A stretch of DNA of 44,128 bases from Bordetella parapertussis (lineage in GTDB: Bacteria; Pseudomonadota; Gammaproteobacteria; Burkholderiales; SG8-41), in assembly GCA_945906935.1 (NCBI GenBank), contig CAMDSO010000020.1:1-44128 (forward strand), read 5' to 3'. This document shows positions 1 through 9,748 of this stretch, piece after piece. The position numbers and the translations under genes were made by a program. Positions within the stretch are counted from its first letter, which is position 1. The number at the start of each line of letters is the position of its first letter. The notes below the pieces were generated by a model. It ran no database searches. It was given only the letters and a program-made list of their open reading frames with translations, and had not been told where the DNA came from.

Positions 1-758
1 GAGGCCTTGATATCTTCCATAGACGGCATCAGGCTGTGAACTTTCGACACTTCGGTGTTCCTGGTTTCGGACGTCTGACCAAGGTTGCTGATGATTTCAC
101 CGAAACCAAACATACCCATGGCAACCGAGACGAAGCCAATACCATCGGACAATTCAGATACGCCGAAGCTGTAGCGCGCAATCCCTGAATTAACGTCGGT
201 ACCCACTAAGCCGCCGAGCAGACCGATGAGGATCATGCCGATCGCCTTCACCAGCGAACCGGAAGCGAGCACGACTGCAGCAATCAACCCGAGCACCATC
301 ATCGAGAAGTATTCGGCGGCACCGAATTCGAACGCGAGTTCGGCCAACGGCGGGCCAAACAGCGCGATCAACAAGGTACCCACAGTTCCAGCAAAGAAGG
401 AGCCCATCGCCGCAATTGCCAGCGCCGGCCCGGCTCTACCCTGTCGCCCCATCTGATAACCATCGATACAGGTCACCACTGACGACGACTCACCGGGCAG
501 ATTGACCAGAATTGCCGTAGTCGAACCGCCGTAGCTGGCGCCATAGTAAATACCGGCCAGCATGATGAGTGCCGGAATGGGTGGCAGATTGAAGGTAATC
601 GGCAACAACATCGCGATGGTGGCAACCGGGCCGATGCCCGGCAGCACGCCAATCAGCGTACCCAAAAAACAGCCGATAAAGCAGTACATCAGGTTCTGGG
701 CGCTCATCGCGACCGTGAACCCAAGTATCAGATTACTGAAAATTGATGAAAAATCCAT
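1..758 (-). CDS. tctA: TctA-family large permease subunit of a tripartite tricarboxylate transporter (partial)
   Basis: Reading the minus strand from an ATG at 758 gives an open frame that runs off the left edge, so about the first 252 residues (roughly half of a usual 500-residue TctA) are present. The protein is very hydrophobic and carries the TctA hallmark regions: LIGVLPGIGPVATIAMLLP near residues 37-55 and YYGASYGGSTTAILVNLPGE near 71-90. TctA is the multi-spanning inner-membrane component that works with TctB and a periplasmic TctC binding protein to import citrate or other carboxylates driven by an ion gradient. It follows tctB after 29 bases on the same strand, which fits co-transcription. 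The substrate cannot be told from this part, and no tctC lies upstream. Family call is firm; transported substrate is unknown. Confidence 0.93.
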   Translation of the reverse strand, partial: MDFSSIFSNLILGFTVAMSAQNLMYCFIGCFLGTLIGVLPGIGPVATIAMLLPITFNLPPIPALIMLAGIYYGASYGGSTTAILVNLPGESSSVVTCIDGYQMGRQGRAGPALAIAAMGSFFAGTVGTLLIALFGPPLAELAFEFGAAEYFSMMVLGLIAAVVLASGSLVKAIGMILIGLLGGLVGTDVNSGIARYSFGVSELSDGIGFVSVAMGMFGFGEIISNLGQTSETRNTEVSKVHSLMPSMEDIKA

Positions 759-787
759 GGTGTTTTCCGCTCCTCAAATTTCGCTGA

Positions 788-1243
788 TCAAGACCACGGG
801 AAGAGCTTGAACGGCAAGCCCAAGCCATAATAGAAAATCCCGGTACAAACCGCAGGCATTACAATCATGCCAGTCAGTTGCTCCTTCCAGCGGAAATCCC
901 ATCCGCCGAAGCCGCCCACCAGCATCATGACCGCTGCGGCAGGAACCATACCGGCAGTGCCAATCAGGGCAGCGAACAGAAGGGCCGCTCCAATAATGCA
1001 TAACAATGGACGCCAGTGTGTTTTCGACGGTAGCTCTGCATCAGTCGCCGCGAATGAACGGAGCAGCAGGACCAGGCCGAGAAAGATCAGCAAACCACCA
1101 AGGATCGTAGGGAAATATGCGGGCCCCATCCGCACGGCGCTACCCATCGGATAATTCGTTGCGAATCCCGCAAAGAATGCGCCGATGGTGATATACAAGA
1201 CTCCCGCGTTGAAGTCTTTTCTGTCGCGATTTTGAAACGCCAT
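788..1243 (-). CDS. tctB: TctB-family small membrane subunit of a tripartite tricarboxylate transporter
   Basis: This 151-residue protein has four hydrophobic segments (about residues 14-31, 45-62, 80-112 and 127-142), the size and topology of TctB, the poorly conserved small membrane subunit that pairs with TctA. The N-terminal cytoplasmic stretch followed by GVLYITIGAFFAGFATNYPMG and a conserved MGPAYFP motif are typical. The start is well set: the minus strand has GAGGAGGT about four bases before the ATG, one of the strongest ribosome binding sites in the window. It begins the tctB-tctA pair. A tctC gene for the periplasmic binding protein would be expected before it, but the upstream gene is an aldolase, so the binding protein must be encoded elsewhere or downstream of tctA outside the window. 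Confidence 0.88.
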   Translation of the reverse strand: MAFQNRDRKDFNAGVLYITIGAFFAGFATNYPMGSAVRMGPAYFPTILGGLLIFLGLVLLLRSFAATDAELPSKTHWRPLLCIIGAALLFAALIGTAGMVPAAAVMMLVGGFGGWDFRWKEQLTGMIVMPAVCTGIFYYGLGLPFKLFPWS

Positions 1244-1434
1244 CTGACCTCCTCAAAAAACATCAAATTGAAATTTTTTCATAAGGGTGTGCACAAGTAC
1301 AAGCCCTGAACAAACCCACTGCACAATTTTGATTGGCGGGAAATGATAGCTTGTTTTCAAAGGACAAGCTACCGTCTAAATTGCAAAAAGCAAGCCTCCC
1401 ACAAACCCCCGCGCAGCTTTCGCGCGGCTTACAC
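1244..1434. other. Intergenic region between aldolase gene and tctB, with two hairpins
   Basis: These 191 bases separate the end of the aldolase gene from tctB. They contain an 8-bp perfect stem, TAGCTTGT with ACAAGCTA, at 1347-1371 (9-base loop), and a GC-rich stem at 1409-1427 described separately. The rest is A+T-richer than the flanking genes, so it probably holds the tctBA promoter, but no convincing -35/-10 pair was found. The 8-bp stem is not followed by a T run on either strand, so its role is unclear. Confidence 0.5.
1409..1427 (-). terminator. Possible weak terminator after the aldolase gene
   Basis: A six-base GC stem (CCGCGC/GCGCGG) with a seven-base loop starts eight bases past the aldolase stop when read on the minus strand. 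It is followed by GGGTTTG rather than a clean T run, so it would be a weak intrinsic terminator at best. It sits where the carbon-metabolism operon should end and before the separately initiated tctBA pair. Confidence 0.3.
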
Positions 1435-2460
1435 TCAAACGCCCTCTTTTTCCATGTCTGACGAATAACGGCCAAAACACGCCGCGCTATTGCATTTAGC
1501 GCGATGCATTAAGGCTTTTTGCGCCGCAGCAACATTGGCAGTCTGCCCCTTCCACGCCTTCAAAGCCGGCGCCTGCAGGGCACGGCCATAGGAAAATGAC
1601 AGCGGCCATGGCAATGGGGCGCCTTCCGCGTTCATTGCGCCAAGGTGCGCAGTCGCCAACTCATCGCTCTGACCGCCCGACAGGAATACGATCCCGGGCA
1701 CCGCGGCGGGCACCGTGCGTTTAAGGCACAGCACAGTCGCATCGGCCACCTCTTTGACGCTCGCTTGCGTTGCGCAGGATTTACCCGAAACCACCATGCT
1801 CGCCTTGAGAACCAGATGCTCAGTCCGTACGCGTTGGGCATAAATAGCCTCAAACAGGGCCTGCAACGTGCGCTCGGTTACGTCGTAGCAGCGCTCAATG
1901 GTATGACTACCATCCATGATGACTTCTGGCTCGACGATAGGAACGATACCCGCTTCCTGACACAGTGCAGCATAACGCGCCAGCGCGTGAGCGTTGGCTG
2001 CAATCCCATAGCGACTCGGTATATCAGCGCCGATATTGATCACGGCCCGCCACTTGGCAAAAGTCGCGCCGAGTTTTTTATATTCGACGAGACGCTCGCG
2101 CAGGCCGTCCAGCCCTTCGGTCACCTGCTCGCCCGGCGCACTGGCCAGTTCCTTGGAGCCGGAGTCAACCTTGATACCAGCCAGAATGCCGTTCTTCTTC
2201 ATAAACTCGGCGAAGGGCACGCCGTCGGCGGTCGCCTGACGCAACGTTTCGTCATAGAGAATCACGCCGCTGATGTATTGCGACAGGCCGTTGGGTGTAA
2301 TCAGCAGATCGCGATAGGCGCGCCGGCTTTCCGTCGACGATTCAACGCCGATGGTGTCGAACCGCTTTTTGATGGTGGCGCCGGACTCGTCGATCGCCAG
2401 TATGCCCTTGCCAGGCGCGACCATGGCGGCGGCGGTTGCTGCGAGCTCGCGTTCAAACAT
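1435..2460 (-). CDS. fba: Class I (Schiff-base) fructose-bisphosphate aldolase, eukaryote-type
   Basis: This 341-residue protein is a class I aldolase of the animal/plant-like family, which cleaves or forms fructose 1,6-bisphosphate from dihydroxyacetone phosphate and glyceraldehyde 3-phosphate through a lysine Schiff base and needs no metal. Visible signatures are GKGILAIDES (18-26), GIKVD (95-99), FAKWR (134-138), EPEV (177-180) and LVLKASMVVSG (216-226). K219 is the likely Schiff-base lysine and K97, K136 and E177 are its active-site partners. The C-terminal CNSAACFGRYSSDME is also typical. The ATG at 2460 is preceded by AGGAGG. It is last in the tkt-gap-pgk-pyk run, 103 bases after pyk, and acts in lower glycolysis, gluconeogenesis or a Calvin-type cycle. 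Many betaproteobacteria carry a zinc class II enzyme here instead. Confidence 0.93.
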   Translation of the reverse strand: MFERELAATAAAMVAPGKGILAIDESGATIKKRFDTIGVESSTESRRAYRDLLITPNGLSQYISGVILYDETLRQATADGVPFAEFMKKNGILAGIKVDSGSKELASAPGEQVTEGLDGLRERLVEYKKLGATFAKWRAVINIGADIPSRYGIAANAHALARYAALCQEAGIVPIVEPEVIMDGSHTIERCYDVTERTLQALFEAIYAQRVRTEHLVLKASMVVSGKSCATQASVKEVADATVLCLKRTVPAAVPGIVFLSGGQSDELATAHLGAMNAEGAPLPWPLSFSYGRALQAPALKAWKGQTANVAAAQKALMHRAKCNSAACFGRYSSDMEKEGV

Positions 2461-2563
2461 GTTGCCTCCTGCGTTGTTCTAAGAATTTAAAAGTTACGGC
2501 CGCTTGATCGGGCTGCGGAAAATATCATATTTGGCGCCATGTTTCAGCACGGTTACGGCGGCA

Positions 2564-4015
2564 TCAGGCCTTGCGATGCTCGCCGACCTTGACGATCTTC
2601 ATGGTGTTGGTGCCGCCCGCCTTGCCAAAGGGTTCGCCGATGGTCAGCACAATGTAGTCACCGATACGAACGGCGCCACGCTTAAGCAATTCATCTTCGG
2701 CCATGTGCAGCGCGCGCTCCGGATTTTGCGCGCCCTTGAAGGCGATGGGATAAACCCCGCGAAAGAGGGTCACGCGACGACGCGTTTCAATCACCGAGGA
2801 CAACGCGTAAACCGGTACCTTCGTGTTCATGCGCGACATCAACAGCGCCGTCTTACCGCTCTGGGTCAGCGCCGCCACCGCTTTGATTTGCAGGCTGTTG
2901 GAAGTGAAAATAGTCGCCCGTGCAATCGCCTCTTCAACGCTACCCGGCAAATCCGTGCGCCGGCGCTCGATGGCAAAGGTATCTTCCTTTTCGGCCTCGA
3001 GACAAACGCGCGCCATCGCCGCGATCGTCTCCACCGGATAACTGCCAGTGGCGGTTTCTGCCGACAGCATCACGGCGTCGGTTCCATCGAGTACCGCATT
3101 GGCGACGTCCGACACCTCGGCACGCGTAGGAATCGGATTGTTGATCATCGACTCCATCATCTGCGTCGCCGTGATAACAATTTTGTTGCGCTCGCGCGCC
3201 ATGCGGATCATACGTTTCTGCAGCGCCGGCACCACCGCGTCGCCAACTTCAACGGCGAGGTCGCCACGCGCCACCATCACTGCGTCCGAGGCATCGAGAA
3301 TTTCTGCCAGCGCAGGGATCGCTTCGGCGCGTTCGATCTTGGCACAAATCAGGCTGCGGCCACCGGCCTTAATCATCAGGTCACGTGCCCATTGAATATC
3401 GGCCCCTGAACGCGGGAAAGACACCGCCAGATAATCGGCCTTCAGTTTGGCGGCAACCTTGATGTCCTGCATGTCTTTTTCGGTCAATGCCGGCGCCGTC
3501 AGGCCACCGCCCTTGCGGTTGATGCCCTTGTTGTTTGACAGCACCCCGCCCTGCTCGACCACCGTCAGTATGCGCGGCCCCCTGACCTCCGTCACCGCCA
3601 GCACGATGCGGCCGTCATCAAGCAACAGCGTATCGCCCGGCACCACATCCTGCGGCAGGTTTTTGTAATCGAGCCCGACGCCGCCGGCATCCCCTATCGC
3701 GCGCTCTGCATCGAGAACAAACTTGTCCCCCGTCGTCAGCGTCACGCGATCATTCTTGAAACGGCCGATGCGTATTTTTGGTCCCTGCAGATCGACCAGT
3801 ACGCCGATCGCACGACCGGCTTTGCGCGCCAGCGCACGTATTAGCTCAACCCGCGCCGTGTGCTCCTTGGCGGTGCCATGAGAAAAATTCATGCGCACGA
3901 CATCCAATCCCGATTCGATCATGCGTGCCAGCGTTTTTTCATCACTGGAGGCCGGTCCCAGGGTTGCAACGATCTTGGTGCGGCGCGGCGTTACGATTGA
4001 TTTGGAATTGCGCAC
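2564..4015 (-). CDS. pyk: Pyruvate kinase
   Basis: The 483-residue protein catalyses phosphoenolpyruvate plus ADP to pyruvate plus ATP in the cytoplasm. All catalytic signatures are intact: RTKIVATLGPAS (12-23), RMNFSHG (41-47), the B-domain lid from about residue 83 to 180, CAKIER with catalytic K226, the metal and substrate loop MVARGDLAVEVG (247-258), and TATQMMESM (282-290). The length and MARGDLAVEVG form fit the PykA-like type found in proteobacteria; a C-terminal allosteric domain (about 350-483) is present. It lies 78 bases after pgk and upstream of the aldolase gene on the same strand, consistent with one carbon-metabolism transcript. Nothing is truncated. Confidence 0.97.
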   Translation of the reverse strand: MRNSKSIVTPRRTKIVATLGPASSDEKTLARMIESGLDVVRMNFSHGTAKEHTARVELIRALARKAGRAIGVLVDLQGPKIRIGRFKNDRVTLTTGDKFVLDAERAIGDAGGVGLDYKNLPQDVVPGDTLLLDDGRIVLAVTEVRGPRILTVVEQGGVLSNNKGINRKGGGLTAPALTEKDMQDIKVAAKLKADYLAVSFPRSGADIQWARDLMIKAGGRSLICAKIERAEAIPALAEILDASDAVMVARGDLAVEVGDAVVPALQKRMIRMARERNKIVITATQMMESMINNPIPTRAEVSDVANAVLDGTDAVMLSAETATGSYPVETIAAMARVCLEAEKEDTFAIERRRTDLPGSVEEAIARATIFTSNSLQIKAVAALTQSGKTALLMSRMNTKVPVYALSSVIETRRRVTLFRGVYPIAFKGAQNPERALHMAEDELLKRGAVRIGDYIVLTIGEPFGKAGGTNTMKIVKVGEHRKA

Positions 4016-4093
4016 AGGTCTCTCACAGGTTGGTAGGGGCGCAGAGGGTAACGGGATTACGCCGAATCCTCAATGCCGGAGTCGATGACTGAT

Positions 4094-5269
4094 CTAGGCA
4101 CGCTGCTCGAGAATCTCCACCGCAGGGAGCTTCTTGCCCTCGAGAAACTCAAGGAATGCACCGCCACCGGTGGAAATATAGGATATCTGATCAGAAATGC
4201 CATATTTGGTAATCGCCGCCAAAGTATCACCACCACCGGCAATCGAAAACGCCGCAGAGTCAGCGATCGCCTGCGCAACCACCTTGGTGCCGGCGCCGAA
4301 TTGGTCATATTCAAACACGCCAACCGGGCCGTTCCAGAGGACGGTGCCGGCCTTTGCAATAATCGCGGCAAGCTCGGCGGCACTCTTCGGGCCGATATCG
4401 AGAATCATGTCATCGGCGCCGACCTGATCAGCCGCCATCGGATTGGCACGCGCGCGCGCAGATACTTCGGCCGCCACCACCACGTCCACCGGCAAGGGCA
4501 CGCTGGCACCACGCGCCCTCATCATGTCGATGATGACGTGTGCCTCGCTGACCAGGCCGGGTTCCGCCAGCGACTTGCCGATGCGTAATCCGGCCGCCAG
4601 CAGAAAGGTATTCGCAATACCGCCACCAACAATCAGCTGATCGACCTTTTCGGCCAACGATTTGAGGATGGTCAACTTGGTCGAGACCTTGGAGCCGGCC
4701 ACAATCGCGACCAATGGCCGCGCCGGACTGCGCAAGGCCTTGCCCAGCGCATCGAGTTCCGCCGCCATCAGCGGGCCGGCACAGGCAACCGGCGCATACT
4801 TGGCCATGCCCTGCGTCGTCGCCTCGGCACGATGCGCGGTACCGAAGGCGTCGTTGACATAGACATCGCACAAGGCCGCCATCTTTTTGGCCAGTGCGTC
4901 GTCGTTTTTCTTTTCGCCCTTGTTGAAGCGGCAGTTTTCCAGCATGACGACTTCGCCACAGGCGACGGCCACGCCATCGACCCAGTCGCGCTTTAACGCA
5001 ACCGGCACACCCAGCAGTTCGCCCATGCGTTTGGCGATCGGCTCAAGCGAATCAGCCGCACTAAATTCACCTTCGGTCGGCCGCCCCAGATGCGAGGTCA
5101 CCATCACCGCCGCGCCGGCTTTTAGCGCGGCTGCCACCGCCGGCGCCGAGGCGCGGATGCGCGTGTCGTCGGTAATGCTGCCGTTGCCGTCCTGCGGAAC
5201 GTTGAGATCCGCGCGTATGAACACCCGCTTGCCAGCGAGGTTCAGTTCGTCCATTTTGATGACGTTCAT
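4094..5269 (-). CDS. pgk: Phosphoglycerate kinase
   Basis: The 391-residue enzyme interconverts 1,3-bisphosphoglycerate plus ADP with 3-phosphoglycerate plus ATP. It has the two-lobed PGK layout with the N-lobe signature [11 protein letters not shown] (15-25), the SHLGRP substrate loop (59-64), the KVSTKL nucleotide-binding segment in the second lobe, and the C-terminal GGGDT motif (345-349) followed by [13 protein letters not shown]. Length matches the usual 387-400 residues. It starts 21 bases downstream of the gap stop, so it is almost certainly co-transcribed with gap, as is common in bacteria. Confidence 0.98.
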   Translation of the reverse strand: MNVIKMDELNLAGKRVFIRADLNVPQDGNGSITDDTRIRASAPAVAAALKAGAAVMVTSHLGRPTEGEFSAADSLEPIAKRMGELLGVPVALKRDWVDGVAVACGEVVMLENCRFNKGEKKNDDALAKKMAALCDVYVNDAFGTAHRAEATTQGMAKYAPVACAGPLMAAELDALGKALRSPARPLVAIVAGSKVSTKLTILKSLAEKVDQLIVGGGIANTFLLAAGLRIGKSLAEPGLVSEAHVIIDMMRARGASVPLPVDVVVAAEVSARARANPMAADQVGADDMILDIGPKSAAELAAIIAKAGTVLWNGPVGVFEYDQFGAGTKVVAQAIADSAAFSIAGGGDTLAAITKYGISDQISYISTGGGAFLEFLEGKKLPAVEILEQRA

Positions 5270-5290
5270 GCGGTAATACCTGCGACGCCG

Positions 5291-6376
<1,086 letters not shown>

Positions 6377-6389
<13 letters not shown>

Positions 6390-8374
6390 TTAACCGTCGA
6401 CACGACGTTCTCGACGGTAAAACCAAAATGCTTAAACAATTCACCGGCCGGAGCCGACTCACCGAAACTGTCGATGCCGATGACGGCGCCGGATTTTGAG
6501 TCGACCGCGCCGACATACTTGCGCCAGAAATCGGTGACGCCGGCTTCGATCGCCACACGCGGCACATCCACCGGCAGTACCGAGGCACGATAAGCCGCGT
6601 CCTGCGCATCAAACAGCGACGTGCAGGGCATGGAAACCACACTCACTGCAATACCGGCTTTTTCAAGTTCAGCGCGGGCACCCATCGCCAACGCAATTTC
6701 CGAGCCGGTGGCAATAAGTACGGCTTTGGGTTTTTCCGCCACAGCCAGCACATAACCACCGCGCTGAATATTGGCAATCTGTTGAGCCTCGCGTTTCTGG
6801 AATGGCAGGTTCTGCCGCGACAACACAAAGCAGCTCGGACCGTCCTTGCGCGCCAGCGCGTGCGCCCAGGCGGCGGCAGATTCCACCGTATCACAGGGGC
6901 GCCAGACGTTCATGTGCGGGATCAAGCGCAAGCTTGAGGTCTGCTCGACCGCCTGATGGGTCGGCCCGTCTTCGCCGAGACCGATTGAATCGTGTGTGAA
7001 GACAAAAATATTGCGCAACTTCATCAGCGCCGCCATGCGCAGCGCGTTACGCGAGTAATCCGAGAAGGTTAAAAACGTTCCGGTCTCGGGAATGAAACCG
7101 CCGTGCAATGCCATGCCGTTGGTGATGGCAGCCATGGCAAATTCGCGCACACCGAAATTAACGATGTTACCGGGCTCGTCACGGCTGACCACCTTGCTAC
7201 CGGGCCAGTTGGTAAACACACTGCCCATCAGATCAGCCGAACCGCCGATGAGTTCGGGTAATTTGGGCGCCAGCGCGGTCAATGCCAGCTGCGACGCTTT
7301 GCGCGTCGCCACGGTTTCAGCTTTCGTATTCGCAGCCTCGATCGCCGCCGCAGCATCGGCAGCAAAGCTTGCTGGCAACTCGCCCGCCATGCGGCGCTTG
7401 AATTCAGCGGCCCGCGCGGGATGTGCGGCGCTGTAGGCAGCGAAACGGCCGTCCCACTCGCTTTGTGCGGCGGCCCCTCTACTGCGTTGATCCCATTGCG
7501 TACGGATCGCGTCCGGAATTTCAAACGGTGGATGATTCCAGCCAAGATTGGCACGTGTGGCGGCAACTTCCTTGTCGCCCAGCGCCGCGCCGTGAGTGTC
7601 GGCCGAACCCTGCTTGTTGGGCGAACCCCGACCGATCACGGTCTTGCAGCAGATCAAGCTCGGCCGGTCCGTCACTGCCTCTGCTTTTTTCAGCGCGGCA
7701 TCAATCGCCACGGCATCATGGCCGTCGACATCAGGCACGACATGCCAGCCATAGGCGGCGAAGCGCTGCGGCGTGTCGTCGGTAAACCAGCCCTGCACTT
7801 TGCCGTCGATGGAAATGCCGTTGTCATCGTAGAGCGCAATCAGCTTGCCCAGACCCAGTGTGCCGGCCAGCGAACAGGCTTCGTGTGAAATGCCTTCCAT
7901 CAGACAGCCATCGCCCAGAAACACATAAGTACGATGATCGACGATGGTGTGGCCGGGCTGGTTGAATTCGGCGGCAAGCAGCTTTTCCGCCAGCGCCATA
8001 CCCACTGCGTTGGTAATGCCCTGACCAAGCGGGCCGGTGGTTGTCTCAACACCGGGAGTCACACCGACTTCCGGGTGACCGGGCGTCTTGGAGTGCAATT
8101 GCCGGAAGCGGCGGATCTGTTCCATCGGCAGGTCATAACCGGTCAGATGCAACAATGCATAGAGCAGCATCGAACCATGGCCGTTGGACAAAACGAAACG
8201 GTCGCGGTCGGACCACGCCGGATCGGCCGGATTATGTTGCAGATGGCTACGCCAAAGAACTTCGGCGATGTCGGCCATGCCCATAGGCATCCCGGGATGG
8301 CCGGAATTGGCCTGTTGTACGGCGTCCATCGCGAGCGCGCGGATCGCGTTGGATAAATCAAGGCGGGAACCCAT
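6377..8374 (-). CDS. tkt: Transketolase
   Basis: The 665-residue thiamine-diphosphate enzyme transfers two-carbon ketol units between sugar phosphates in the pentose phosphate pathway or Calvin cycle. Key elements are [11 protein letters not shown] (22-32, with the family's conserved H26), SNGHGSML (63-70, H66), the TPP motif [11 protein letters not shown] near residue 150, the central pyrimidine domain with [16 protein letters not shown], and a C-terminal domain with [11 protein letters not shown]. The frame is open for 15 more codons upstream, but the ATG at 8374 is chosen because [17 protein letters not shown] matches the family start and AAGGA lies seven bases before it. It is the first gene of the tkt-gap-pgk-pyk-aldolase cluster, separated from ntrX by a terminator-like hairpin. 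Confidence 0.97.
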
Positions 8375-8433
8375 GGAATAGTCCTTGCGGAGATCGGTGA
8401 GGCGGCTTACGGGAGGCAAGATTATCTTAGAAA

Positions 8434-8458
8434 CCGCGAATTTTGGCTACGCTCGCGG
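8434..8458 (-). terminator. Terminator-like hairpin between ntrX and tkt
   Basis: Read on the minus strand, a six-base stem (CCGCGA/TCGCGG) with a 13-base loop begins 14 bases after the ntrX stop and is followed by TTTCT. The short T run makes it a modest intrinsic terminator candidate. Its place, at the junction between the ntrYX block and the carbon operon, supports that role. Confidence 0.4.
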
Positions 8459-8471
8459 GTCAACTGTTTCT

Positions 8472-9728
8472 CTATTCGTCCGCGCGTCTTGACAGTTTGA
8501 TCCCCAGTTGTTTGAGTTTACGATAAAGGTGGGTGCGCTCGAGTCCAACGGTATCGGCAACGCGGCTCATATTGCCCCCCTCACGCGACATATGATGCTC
8601 GAAATAAAGTCGCTCGAAAGCATCCCGCGCCTCGCGCAACGGCACGTCGAGCTGCAGGCCTTGGGCAAGCGCAGGCCGTGAGCCGAATTGCGCCAGCGCC
8701 TGGTTTACCTCGAGCAGCGAAATCTCCTCACCAGCGGCGGTTAGCGCGAGGGAGCGGACCGTACTTTCCAACTGAACCAGATTACCCGGCCAATCGAAAT
8801 TCCGCAGCGCATTGAGTGCCGCCGTGCTGAAGCTTCTTTGCGCCACCTCCTGCGCCTCGACACAGCGCAGGAGAAAGAGATGGGCCAGATCAAGTATGTC
8901 TTCGCGATGGTCGCGCAGGTTGGGCACGTGCAGCGTGACTCTGGCAATCGCACTATAGAGCCGCTCGTCGAACGCCCCTTGCGCAACCTGGGCGGCGAGC
9001 GGTTTTGCGCTGGCGCAGATCAGACGTGCGTTGTACTTCTCGATCTTGGCGAGCAGTAACAGGAGGCCTTTTTGTTCCATCCGGTTGAGGTCGGCGACTT
9101 CATGCAAAAACAAAATACCTTCGCGCGCCTGCTCCAGCAAGTCGAGCGGCGCCTCGGCCAACGCCGCCATATTCTCGGGCGCCACCCATGGCGTACTCGG
9201 CGAATGAATAAATTTCGCGCATAACTCGACGCCGGTCCCCGGCTCACCGGTCAGCAGTAGCGGGATTTTGAGATGGGCGACCTTTTCGAGACGTTGCTTG
9301 AGCTCGTTGACGATAGGCGCCCGCCCCAACGTCGACAACATCAGGGCAGGCTTGGCTTTTTGTTCGCCGCTGCGCAAGGCTTTGCCAACGGTGGCCAGCA
9401 GCTTCTGCAAGGTAATCGGCTTCTCAAGAAAATCAAACGCACCGATCCGCGTCGCCTCGACCGCGGTATCGATCGTGCCGTGGCCGGACATCATGACCAC
9501 CGGCATCGTCAGCAGGCCCGCACTCGCCCACTCCTTGAGCAGCGTGATGCCGTCCGTATCGGGCATCCAGATATCCAGAAGCACGAGGTCGGGGCGCGCC
9601 TGCAGACGCTGCGCGCGGGCCTGCGTGGCATTCTCTGCCAGACGAATCTGATAGCCCTCATCGCGCAAAATCTCGGAGAGCAGTTCGCGGATGCCGATCT
9701 CGTCGTCTACCACCAGTATTTGCTGCAT
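8472..9728 (-). CDS. ntrX: NtrX-like response regulator with degenerate sigma54 AAA+ domain
   Basis: The 418-residue protein has an intact receiver domain (residues 1-118) with the acidic pair D8/D9, phospho-acceptor D52, S81 and K103. A central AAA+-like domain (about 135-330) and a C-terminal Fis-type helix-turn-helix (about 375-412, ending TVGLERTHLYRKLKQLGIK) follow. It should receive phosphate from the NtrY-like kinase encoded directly upstream. The central domain is abnormal: the Walker A is GEPGTGVE (161-168) with V167 where lysine is needed, the Walker B reads ILFLHE with H209 in place of aspartate, and the segment that should carry GAFTGA is missing, leaving under 40 residues between the two motifs. 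It is therefore unlikely to hydrolyse ATP or open sigma54 promoters, and more likely acts as a DNA-binding activator or repressor by another route. Confidence 0.9.
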   Translation of the reverse strand: MQQILVVDDEIGIRELLSEILRDEGYQIRLAENATQARAQRLQARPDLVLLDIWMPDTDGITLLKEWASAGLLTMPVVMMSGHGTIDTAVEATRIGAFDFLEKPITLQKLLATVGKALRSGEQKAKPALMLSTLGRAPIVNELKQRLEKVAHLKIPLLLTGEPGTGVELCAKFIHSPSTPWVAPENMAALAEAPLDLLEQAREGILFLHEVADLNRMEQKGLLLLLAKIEKYNARLICASAKPLAAQVAQGAFDERLYSAIARVTLHVPNLRDHREDILDLAHLFLLRCVEAQEVAQRSFSTAALNALRNFDWPGNLVQLESTVRSLALTAAGEEISLLEVNQALAQFGSRPALAQGLQLDVPLREARDAFERLYFEHHMSREGGNMSRVADTVGLERTHLYRKLKQLGIKLSRRADE

Positions 9729-9748
9729 CGTATTTCTTCAGCTCCGGT

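Noticed and set aside
1645..2490. 281-codon plus-strand open frame opposite the aldolase gene
   Set aside because: It is a shadow of the aldolase coding strand; its composition is arginine- and histidine-rich, with no recognisable domain, and the minus frame has intact catalytic motifs.
2504..3409. 301-codon plus-strand open frame opposite pyruvate kinase
   Set aside because: Antisense shadow in a GC-rich gene; no family features, very rich in Arg/His.
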